Below, piece by piece: positions 37,701-49,000 of a DNA stretch of 64,000 nt; position 1 is the first letter of the stretch; each line of letters opens with the position of its first letter. Source of the stretch: Gavia stellata (lineage: Eukaryota > Chordata > Aves > Gaviiformes > Gaviidae); the NCBI RefSeq assembly GCF_030936135.1, contig NC_082596.1, positions 14,794,155 through 14,858,154 on the forward strand. The letters run 5' to 3'. The position numbers and the translations under genes are program-made. Under the pieces are notes generated by a model. The model had not been told where the DNA came from, did no database searches, and was given only the letters and a program-made list of their open reading frames with translations.

Positions 37701-39100
37701 CACCAATTGCCTTATTTTGAAGCGTGTGACTATGTCTATGCTGTCTTCCCTGCATCCCTGGTTTTGCCATGCCACTCCCCCTGGACCCCCAGGAACTTGA
37801 GATTTGGATATAGCGTTGCTTGATGACCAGTCTGGGGTACAAATTAATTATGAACTGTAACATGAGGCTCCAAGAATTGCGTGAACGCTGATTTTCCATC
37901 ACTGACCTTCTCAGTCGCTCCACAGGACCTACAATTTGGCACATCATGGGGGAGACTCTCAAAGGTGTCAGTAGAAGGCGTGGGTGGGAGAGGGCCAGCT
38001 GGGAAGGGCACGGAGAGAGAGATAACATTCAGGGTGTGTTAACGTGGGTGATCACAGCCAACTTCAAGCAGGGAAAGTAATCACATGATGCATCCATAAC
38101 CTGTATTTAATTTTAATAATATATCTCTGTGTGTGCTAGGCGATGATACGTACATGTGTGCACACACAGCCATGCTCACTTGGTGCCTCAGCATTCTGTA
38201 AACTGGGGTTAAGCTGCTTAAATTCTGTAAGTTATGTATGTTATACTTTTCTACCTTCTACTTTAAATGCAAGTCCGAGTAAGGAAATGACATTCAACTC
38301 ATATTTTCATCAACTTTTCTCACCTTTCTTCAAGTGGTGGGAGGTGGGGGGGCGAGAGAAATAATGGGAAAACAGAAACACAGCATAGAAGGTTAAATAG
38401 CCACCTAGCCTGAACTTGCCCTGGGATATACACAGCTGTGGGTGTTAGTCGCATGTGTAAATGGTTTGTGTTACCAGTGAGGCCTAATTCTAGGCCAGAT
38501 AATTGGAGATTACACAGCAAAGGTCTTCCTGGTGAGCCAGGAGAGCATCTGGTAGTGGGCAGAGGCAAAAGCTGACAGGTCTTTCCTTACTGAGCCACCT
38601 TTCTCCATGTCTTTATAGGGCTGGATTGAAAGCGATCTATATCTATGCTTTCAACTTGAATGTATGAACATTTTTGAGCTTCTACTTTAAATCCTGCTTT
38701 GATTGCTTAGTCTCCATAGTGCTGTTCAAAGCTGTTTGTTGAGTCACTTTTTATAATTCACCTGGTTTGTTTTAACATAATGAATTGCTTTGTGCTCCTC
38801 AAGCAGTTGGATTGGGGTTTTTCCTTCCTCTCGTCATCAGCTGATGCAAGTTGCCTCCGTGACTACACCTGCCAGTCTTTTGAGTTTGGCATGTCAATAT
38901 GCAAAATCTCACGTCCATAGATGGTACAACCACCTCATCTCAGAGTTACTCTCCACACCTGTTCATATATAATTTTAAAAATAAGGCTAAATATTGTTTA
39001 TACTAAGTTCATATATCCTTTACAATAACACTGTTGCCCAAAAGTGTTGAAAAAGGAAAATGTGTTTTTTTCTCTTTACATTCTGTTCCCCAAAGATCTA
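34751..39100. other. Intergenic region between convergent MRPL13 and COL14A1
   Basis: AT-rich sequence with no credible gene. Small ORFs here are scattered and show no family resemblance. It includes short simple repeats (ATGCATGCATGC near 35310-35323, TATC units at 36651-36667, and AAGT units near 37037-37048) and the GC-richer block at 37432-38040. Part of the right end probably belongs to the COL14A1 3' UTR. Confidence 0.7.
37432..38040. other. GC-richer block of unknown nature
   Basis: About 600 bases stand out from AT-rich surroundings. They are rich in G/C runs (for example CCACAGGGCGGGGCACCC), carry roughly a dozen CpG sites, and are open on the minus strand for 204 codons (38028 to 37414). 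I do not recognise the translation, and it lacks splice or domain signals. It could be an old mobile-element remnant, a CpG-rich regulatory patch or a chance ORF in GC-rich DNA. Confidence 0.4.
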
Positions 39101-39161
39101 TACAAAAGTTAGAAGTTAAAAATCAAGTGAGTACAGAATTAACGTATAAAAGCTTGCCACT

Positions 39162-39167
39162 TTTATT
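39162..39167 (-). terminator. COL14A1: Candidate COL14A1 poly(A) signal
   Basis: TTTATT on the + strand is AATAAA on the gene strand, about 580 bases after the stop codon. An ATTAAA variant also lies at 39649-39654, about 95 bases after the stop. Which one is used cannot be decided from sequence alone. Confidence 0.35.
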
Positions 39168-39748
39168 TGCATATAAAACAGAAATGAAAGAAGTTCACAA
39201 TAAATTACCAGTGTGCTTCCACGGAACATTCTTGTGTATTTATATAATGTGGGTTAAAAAAAAAAAAAAATAGTCCATTAACATAACATTTCTTTGCAAA
39301 AGTAATAGCTGGGTTCAAGGAAACCTGATTATGCATTGTTCTCTGGTGAATTTAGTCAGGTTACTCTGCTAGTAAAGCAATTCATCCAAAACTAACAGAA
39401 CATAATCAACTGGAAAAACGTGGATAAAAAAGACATTAACTTTTCTGAATGGTTCTGCATACACCAACTAGCCTGATGCAGTTTTTTAGATACAGTTTGA
39501 ATAGTGTATGGAACTGTACTCCAGAGAAAGATCTACATATGACCTTTCATCATCATCTAGCACCAACCCACTAACATACTAAGTTTCTGGCATGCAAGAT
39601 AATTACCATTATTTGTTGTGTCAACTGGTCATGTACACTTTTTTCTCTTTTAATATAAGAGCCTGTAAACATCTTCGATGACAGGTTTGGCACCTGGACA
39701 AAAGGCCAAACACAGATGCACATAAAATGTTTCCCTTTTTTAAAGAGT
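39168..39748 (-). other. COL14A1: COL14A1 probable 3' UTR
   Basis: AT-rich sequence directly after the COL14A1 stop codon, with no repeat family recognised. The far end is set by the candidate AATAAA and is uncertain. Confidence 0.45.
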
Positions 39749-40074
39749 TCATTGAGAGGGCTTTTTTCCATTCGCCCTTTTGTGTACTGGAGTCTTGACG
39801 CTCCTTTTGGCTATCTTCCTTGTGAAACGACTAATTCCTGGGGATCTCAGTTCAACGGCTTCCATCTCTTCTCGAACAGGAGTAAACTCTGGTTGAGCAA
39901 GATGAGGTGATGGATAGGAGGACTGGGAGTATGGGGATGGTAAGGGGTAGGACCCGTGAACTACGTACGGCTGTTGCTCACCATCATAAAGGTCCTCAGG
40001 GTCATAGATTTGGTAGGAGTTATGTGGCAACTGCACTACTGGGATGTCTTGATCAGTTGGCTCACCGTATCCAC
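39749..40074 (-). CDS. COL14A1: COL14A1 last coding exon (NC1 tail)
   Basis: The acceptor AG is at 40075-40076 on the minus strand. The exon starts with the last two bases of a glycine codon, then reads [80 protein letters not shown] and [20 protein letters not shown], ending NGKKPSQ and TGA (39749-39751). The tail has an acidic, tyrosine-rich first half, a Ser/Pro/Tyr middle and a strongly basic C-terminus. NC1 of collagen XIV is known to bind heparin, and the basic cluster is a good candidate for that site. Confidence 0.95.
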
Positions 40075-43000
40075 CTTAACCCACCACCACCAAGAGTATT
40101 CATACGGTTAACACAGGAGAAGGGGAGTAGAAAATTAAAGCACTCATTAGGAAATTGACATTTTATATAGATAGATATATTTATATATAATGCGTGTGAG
40201 TATATATATAATCTTTAAATACACATCTTTTATTCACATAAAGGAACAGTGAAAACATTTAACAAAATTAATAAGCTGGAGCAATTGGAAACCCACCAAC
40301 AGACAGCCAAGTTAGTTGGAAACCACCACCAGAATTTGTCAAATGTCCAGTTGTAATACTGTGCTTATTATACACTGCACAATCTGCCTGCTTTAGCTTA
40401 TTCCAATTATGGTCTAGAATACACGATTAACAGCCAAAATGGGTCAGGCAATACTTTTTAGCAGTGCAAGGAAGCTAAGTGCATGTACAGCAGCTAGTAA
40501 GTTCATTAGTGGTAGTCAATATCGTTGATGGAAAGCACAGAGCAGTTCAGCATCCATCTCTGACCTTCAGCCAAAAGAGACCTGAACCAGAATGAGCCTT
40601 TCACCTTCTGGATTGGTAGCCATTGTAAGGGAGTGGGCCTTAAAACAGGAAATGAACAACAGGGAGGGGAAGTGAGGAGAAAAGAATAGGAAGAGACGAC
40701 AACAAAAACATTCAGGTAAGTAAAACATACAAATCAGCTCACGGGCAGATTAAACCGTCCACATCAAACAAATGTGCCTTATGTGTAACACTTGTAGTAA
40801 CTAGAGCTTTACTAACAAATTTTGGTTTTAGGTTGGGCGACATAATTTTTGGTAATTGTGTTAACTTCCTCCCACAGCCTCTCCGTGCTATAACAAGGCG
40901 GGAAAGTAAGACACAGAGAAGATGTAGAAAGAATCATTTTCTCCAGATTGCTTCACTGGTTAATGACGGACACGTGCATCCCTGTGTCAGGTTACACTGC
41001 TAGGGGTTTAGTAAGGGTCATGCTCTCATGCCATTCAGAGGCACACGGAAGAGGAAGTCGAGCAACACATTTGAAAAACTACAAATGTAAAAACTCTGTT
41101 GTCACAAACATTAGGAGGTGGGGATTGAACACGCAGACTGTTCAGCTGAGATGGAGCAGGCTCGTACAACTACACAAATACGTACAGGACAAAAACCCAC
41201 TATGCGGAATCCATTGTACAGGCTGGGATCAGATGGTGGACTTCCTTTGGTCACTATGCTGGGGTAACCCTCTCTTCGTGCTGCAGTCTCACAAAATACA
41301 GCAGCACTGGACACGCATGTTTTTAGGGAGCTACCACGTTTTAGCGCATGGTTCACCAGTAGCCTCCATCTTACTTTGGCTGTTAGAAAATGCCACCCCC
41401 GCCTCTGCAAACAGCAGCCGCACCGACTCCTGGCTACTCACCTCCCATGCCATAACCAGCGCAGGAGGACGGATCGCAGTACCCCGGCGGGCCAGAAGGA
41501 CCCTGTGAGCCCGGGGGTCCTGTGTGACCAGCAGGACCTCGGGGGCCTGGAGATCCTGGTGGTCCTGGGCTGCCAGTTCGACTTTCTCCTGGAGGTCCTG
41601 CGTAGAAGGGGGAGATGAAACATCTGAGTAGCATCGTTCATAAAAGCAGGAAGTTGAGGCCACCTTTCCAGGCCTCGAAAACATGGCACCAAGTGTGCTA
41701 CAAACACTTCCAGGAGATAGCTTGAGTGGAGGAGCTACGCATCCTGGCTCCGTCTCCTCTGAACAAGCCAAGGGAAAAGCTGCAGCCTTCCTCTGGCAAG
41801 GAAGACAAATCAGCGGCCAGAGAGATGACCCGCTCTCAACGAGCCTCCTCTCTGGCCACTGCTTCATCGTCCTTGCCAGAGACAGCTTTTAGCCAGAAAT
41901 TTATACTAGAGCAAATGTTTCACCAAGCCTCAGACATTTGGAAAGACAGTTTCATGGAGGGAGGACAGTCCTGGATGCCTGCACAGCTCTCCGTTCACCC
42001 ACTCCCTCTCAGTACGCCTTCTGAGTAATGCTGTGCCTTGATACTGGTGCTCTAATGGACAGAATATCCTAACAAAGTCAATGCAGTTTTACTCCTGTTT
42101 CAGCAGGACCTGGATATCATCCTCTCTGCTTTTTCAGAAGCTGAATATAAATCCCTGTGATTAATGGGCTTCATTAATATACATTTCTCTGTCAAGTTAC
42201 AGTTAGGTATAACCTTGAATCAGTGAGAAAACAAATGCAATTAATCCTGATTAATTTTTTCCTTGCCAGACCCTATCGCTGAAAAAAATACTTAAAACAT
42301 TAAAAAACCGGTGGTTTTGGAGAAGCAGTTTGTCACAGGGAAAAGGAAAATACTTGTGTGACTGATGACAACATCATATTACATAGTAAGAACATTATGA
42401 CAGTTAAGATGCCTGAACTACGGACTCTGCTGCTGCTTAAGCCTTAGAAGTGGAGGACAGAGCCATGCAGGTCTTAGCTGCTTTGCACACAAGTCACAGT
42501 GTTCTACTCCAGATGCCCCAAATATTAACTTTTTACCTGTAGATCCTGGTGGGCCTCGGGGTCCTTGTGTTCCAACTCCTGGATTGCCTTTTTCTCCTTT
42601 CTCGCCTGGTAAACCTAAGGAAATGGTACTCATCAGAGTCACATTTTGAGCAAAACTCTGTGCAGTGTTTATTATTTAACCAGGATTATAGTTCCATATG
42701 TTATTTTTCATCTAAAAAAAGACGGCACAGAAGGAAGGAGGTAAAAATAAAGAATTATTTGGTTCTTTTTTCCTCCCTTCTCTGACAGCCTCTCAAGGGA
42801 AACATGGTATTCCTGGGGTCTTAAACATTCCTGCTGCCATGGTGGTTTCATCGAGGTGGTATGCAGAGGCATCGACCAGTTTCCAGGCTGCACTTCCTGC
42901 TGGAAAGCTGCCTCTGGACTGCACCAAGGTACAACTATTGCAAGTCAGAAGAATCCTAAGAGCCTCACAAAGCTGTCTATAAAGTAATGTGTGGCCCAGA

Positions 43001-46000
43001 AAAGTCAAATTTTTAATGCTAGAGCCAATTTTCCTTCAAAGATTTACCCACCAAACAGTGGTTCAGCACAAGACGGCTCTACGCATAAACGGAGAGAGTT
43101 ATCGCGGGTTATTGCAGTCTTGCTAAAACACAAGAAAGGAGTTTCAGCACAGTCAAAATCTGTCCCCCCAAACAAAGCCTAGTCTAAGAGTTTCCCAGTC
43201 ACGAAACTCTGATGTTCCAACATGCACAGCCATTGAGTTGTGTTCCTGCACTTGCTCATGGCCCTAGATTTCTATCGTTGGGTCTGATCAATGGAAATCA
43301 CAGATCTAGTAATCCAGAGAAGGCATTACCTTCTTCTAGCTTTCCAGCTCCTTCTGCACTACCACTATGGCATCCTATAAAAAACACCTATACACAGAGA
43401 TCACAATGAGCAGTGTCGAACTAAAGTAGGTGTCAAAACTACAAATTCCAGACTGTGAGTTTCCACTGGCGACTTGGAAACTCTCATAAAGTCTGTGTTT
43501 GATTTGGATGGTTAAAAGACACCAAATCCAGGCTGGTTTGTGGGACTTTTCCCCCCTTTTTCCAGACCTCCCAGCACTGTTAATTGCTCTCACTGCTTCA
43601 CAGCTTCCACACTTTCAGAATCAAAGCCAATATAGAGCACCTTCATAAAAACAAAGTAGAAAGAAAACAGCTGCTGCCCTTGATGGGGCAGTATCTACAA
43701 TTTCAGCTCACTGGCCTCCTTCCTTCCCTTCTGCTCAGGTAACTATTATCTCCTAGGGAAAAACATCTGGAGGACACCTCCTTTTTGCAGTGACCCACAG
43801 AAGATTTTTTTTTTCCTTCCTAAGCTAATTTCTGATGGAAGCAAATAAGTAAGAACAAATTCTTAACTGTGGAAAAAAAATTAATTAAAACGCATCACTG
43901 ACAAAGAGTTGCTTACATCGAGTTTACAAAATAAGTCTACTGAATTACAGGGGATTCGGTATTTGCTGAGAAGGTCTTCTACAGAAGAAGTGGCTTCCAG
44001 GACAATATATCATCTAGCCCAATCACCTGGAAAACACAGGCCACACCACCACAATCAGTAACTCGATACTGAGCACATCGTTTTTAACCAAAGCATGATG
44101 AGCTCTTTGTCTTATCTCTACAAGGCTTTTTGCCACTGAACCGGCATAGTTTAAGTATTTCCCGTTTCCATTTTGTACGTTTTATTTCCTTTGGTTGCAT
44201 AATTTTGGTTTTGAGTTAAAAAACCATGTCGTTTGGTGACCAGTTATTTTATCATAGCGAAATTATACAACCGTAACCACTTCTCACAGCGTTTTCTGTT
44301 AGGGGGTCTCCAAAGCTTTCCAAGTCTCTCTAGTAACATTGTATTTTACAGGAGAGACTTGGCCAGCAAGAGAAGAAATACCATAGCCCAACTAAATCAG
44401 CAGGAAGTGGCAAAAGACAGCAGGTGTGATAATCTGGGTGATGATTACACCATTATTTTGCAAATAGCAGGTATCTTCCTCTTCCTTCTAGAGAATATTG
44501 AGCAAGACAGAGCAAGGTCTTGTACACCTCATCCCTGAATTTATAGATAGCAAAATATTTATAAAATTATTTCTAAAAGTGAAATCTTTGTGTTCAGTTG
44601 TCCTGACCGTTTAGTCATTTGATGACTGCAATGCTGCATCAGTTTCTTCCGACATTGCTCCCTACCTATGTCAGCACATGTTAGAAGCATTACCAAATGT
44701 TCCTTTGACCAGTGTACGAACACAAGTGCCAGGGTCTACCCCAGAACGTGCTCTGACCTGGAGACTCTAACTCATGCCTCTAAAGTTACCTCCATCCCAG
44801 CTAGACCCAATACAAACACATTGATTTGGTTACAGTAATTCTCCATTTCCTCATTCTCCTGCCAAGCTTATTGGCAAATTCTTGCTCATATCATGCTCAG
44901 TAGCCAGATTTCTGATTGCATAAGCTTGTTATCCCATGACTGGCACTTCACACTAACTTCCAGGGATGCTTCACAATGATATCAAGGACCTGCAATTCTC
45001 GTGACCGTGGGCTGGGTTCTCCTTTGCTGGTTTAATACTTTCGCCTGTGCTTACTATGACACTCGAGGCACAGTGAGTACCTCCTCCACTATTTGAAATC
45101 TTAGATGAAATTCTCAAAATCATCTGTAACCACGACTCTCAAAACCTACAGAGCTGCCACAAAGGTACTTTTTCAAAGGGCATTTAGGCTTGGCAGCAGA
45201 ATGAAGCCAAGTTTGATGCACACAACTCAGTTAAGCACCTACACTCACTCTAGAGTACCTGAAGAGAGCTAGGCATTTAGGATAGGTTACAGAAGCCAGA
45301 GTGCTAAGGTGGTCACTGTTAAATATAGAAGAAATGCTGAAGGGAGGCATGCCACGAATGTATCCCTCTAGGAACAGCTCCCAGAGCTGGCCCACCAGGG
45401 CACACATTTTACCTCTCTATCTACCTATCTAGAGAAATAAGTAAACACATGCACACTGAAAGATTGACATGATATCAGTGTCATGATCCCACTAGTTTTT
45501 ACAAGCCCTAGTTTGGGTAAGAGACCAGGAGGGTTTCAGGGGGCTGTGGTCAATAGGGTTTCAGGGGTCTCCTCTCCCTTTCTCTAGAGCCCTTCCATTT
45601 CCCAGTGTATTTGAGCTTCATGGAGAAGTCCAGAGCTCATTCCACAGTTCAGAAAGCAGCACAAAGTGGCTTTGCCATGCTGAGACCCACCTCTCCTATG
45701 CTGAGACCCATCCCATATGCAGGCTTTGCAGATTTTTAGATGATGGCGTATAGCTGAAATCCAGAAATGTTGGATGTTCAAGTGTAGACAATCCTGATGA
45801 TGTGGCTTGGATACATGACTGTGTGTTCTCCCCTACTCAGTGGTTCTGACTACCACCTCAGTATGCATTAGGCCAAAAAGATTAAGAATGGCTCTCTAGC
45901 CTAACTGCTCAAAAACTTATCAGGGGGAGGGAGGCCTTGTTTCAGACCTTATTCCAAGATCTAATATCCACAGCACAGAGGAATATATTCATCAAACTGG

Positions 46001-49000
46001 ACCACAAGACCTTCTGCCAGTGGTGGCAGTAGGCAGGAAAGGAATGCAGCTTCAAATTTCCTGAAATTATGCTCTAACCACTTAGCCACTGGAGAAAAGT
46101 TGGAGAGGAACTAGCACTGCCATCTCTTCTATCAAGCCTCCTTCACATCTAATATTCCTATTTTCTATCTTGCTTGTACACCATAGCTTTCTCTCACAAC
46201 TAAATTAGTTCCTAGCAGCCTTTTGCAGGTAGATAATGAGCAACCTCCGACCAAACTAAAAGATTACTAAAAGCAATGTGACCAGGTTGATGAAAGTGTG
46301 GCCTTGAGCTAATACAACCTTATTGCTAAGGAAGGGCTCAGCACCATTAATACAACCCCTTTGGTGATCTGAGAACAACAGCAGAGCAAATTTGTGTCTG
46401 CCTGCCATGTACTAACATACACCTACCTTACCTCATGGTTGTACAAGGTATCCAATGGTCTTGTTCAGACTGTTTTAGACTTTCCAATTATAAAGTGTCC
46501 AAAAGGTAAGTTTCAGGAATTTTATATCCATAGCCTTTGGTAACCCTAGCTCCTAAATCTCGCTGCAAGTCAATGGGTCTTAACTGTTTAAATTACTCAG
46601 GCATCTTGAAGTTTGCTAACATCTTGTCTTCTGGAATTCTTAGCAATGTAATACATGGGATTCCTGCTCTGGGCCGTCTTCCAAGTCCCGTATGAACCTC
46701 CTCTTTGCAATCCAGCATTTGGTTAGCAGAGATTGCAGTTTCAGTCAGAAGTGCTATCCAGAACCTTTGATGAATGATTGCATTGCATAGTGTATGTAGG
46801 AAGCAATCCTAGGTGGCAGATATATGCTCTAACCTGCCAAAAAACCACATCATCTGTGATCAACAACTGAATTCCACCCATCTTAAAGACAAATTTCTCA
46901 GGCAAACCTCTTGTCCTGCATTGCAAATGCCGTTTCCAGATACCTAAAATTTGCTTAGCCCTGGCTTGCTTCAAATGTATGGAAAGGCTCCTTTGTTGCA
47001 ATTCACTACTTCTGCTGCAGGCCTTTTAACAAGGTAAACTCATCTAAATTGTCTCTTACTATACATGACGTGTAAGGAAATGCTTGCCCTCTGCAAAAGG
47101 CAAAGTCTGTATGTGTGGATTGCTTTGATCATAAGAAGACTGGCCCATGATAACTGTCTGGAATCTACACAGATGTTCAGTACAAGGATCATTGCTTATC
47201 CTACTGTACAATAACATTACATGGTGACTTCAAAGACAATTGACACAATGTTTTCAAATCACAGCCTTCCATGCACTCAATTATTATTCTTTATACACAC
47301 AAGAACACACACCCATATGTGATGTTCACAAAATAAACCACAGTAAGAAATGATAAATGTGGAACAAATCTACTCAGGCTAAGAATAAAATGTTTGCCCT
47401 GGAACAAGTTATGAAGCTCTTGTGCAGGGTAAACCTTCTTTGAAATCACATGGATATCATGTTCCCAAAGCAAACATACTGAAGGCCAAGATACAAGTCT
47501 GCTTCAGGTTTCTTTTAGTCTAATTTCCAGTAAAGTTTACCCAAGTGAAAGAGAACATAAACACTGAAGCAAGAATACCCTCCTCCTAAGGCAAAACTCA
47601 CATGAGTTAAAATTGAGCTCTCCACGAGATTCCCTAATGGACTTTCCACCAAAGCTCTTTAATGACAGTAAGTTAACAGATTCACAGACCTCTTGGTCAT
47701 ATTTAATGGCTCCCTCCTATAAATGACAGAACATTCAAAATTCACCCACTTTGCTTTCTGTCAAGGTCATCTTTGCACCTCATTAGACCATAGCTTACAA
47801 AAGTCAACCTGCAACGGTTAATCACTCTCATGGGTAAAAGCATGTATCAAAATTTGTCATTTGAGTTAGAGTGACTTCAAATTCTAGTAACTACTTCCAT
47901 ATTTATGCTCTGGACACACTTCAGCAATACCACCAAACCGTCTCTCCCCCTTCATGCTAACCACTTTTTTATGTCTTGTCCCCATCCAAAATAAGCAATG
48001 GCTTGGATTCAGCCCCAGGGAGATCACAAGCAACTGAAATCAATTATTTCCAATGCTCTGCTAAAGATACCTCTGATAGCATCAGTTATTAAAAACAAAA
48101 CCAAGACCACGAACACATTCTCTAGCAAAGAAAATTAAATGTCCATAGTTTCTGCACAAAAAGAAATCTTAGGTATTGCTTATCTATTTTTGTCTGTAAG
48201 AGAATACTGTCCTTTGAGGAGAACTGCAAATTGCAATTAAGAAAAATTAAACTGCTACCAAAAATGTCCTCTTTCAAAGATGTTCAGTTGCAACCATAAT
48301 GTATAATAACACAGGCTGATTTTTTTTTATCCAGATGAAGCTAAAATTGGAAATAAAAATATTCAATTGGCTCAACTGGCAAAAATTCCATTTAATTCCA
48401 TTGGAATTTTGCCATCAGAGCTGTAAACATGTGGCTTTTGATAACATGTTCAACACTTTCATATGAAGCCAGGAAGCAAATATGGATGAAGCTGTACTTG
48501 AGAACAGTGACTTTCCCAGTGACACCTTAGGTATTTATTATATTTTGATCATAGTGGGATGGAGTGTTAGCCATAAATTTTGTGCATCACTTCAGGACAC
48601 ATCATAAGAGAAGTCCACTCAGCAGTAGAAGAACAACTGCATTGTCACAGCATCTGAAAGTTAGCAGTGCCTCAGCATAATTTTTACTACAGCTTTTACA
48701 TTTTCCTCAAAGTTTAAAAAGCTACCCATATGTTATAAAAAAAACTGAAAAAAACCCCCACCACGCTGAATCTTTGATTTTTGATATTATTTTGCAAAAG
48801 TCCAACCACTTCCTGAGCACTCAGAAGCCAGATACCAGTTATTTAAGTTCCAGTTCATAAACATAAAATCAAAACAAAAGATGTTCGAACTAGATGAAAT
48901 AAAAATAGAAACCAGTGCTGTGCACTAGTTAAAATAGAAATAGAGATGAGTGCCGTGAATAATCCGTGTTTGTGTTTGTTTTTTCCAAACTCCTATATTT

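Noticed and set aside
37414..38028. 204-codon minus-strand ORF as a protein gene or retroviral remnant
   Set aside because: No recognisable domain, no long terminal repeats, no polymerase or protease motif and no splice context. It is kept only as an unexplained GC-rich block.
41331..41867. 178-codon minus-strand ORF overlapping the COL1 exon
   Set aside because: It reads the collagen exon in a wrong frame. The frame with Gly-X-Y and correct splice phase is the one annotated.
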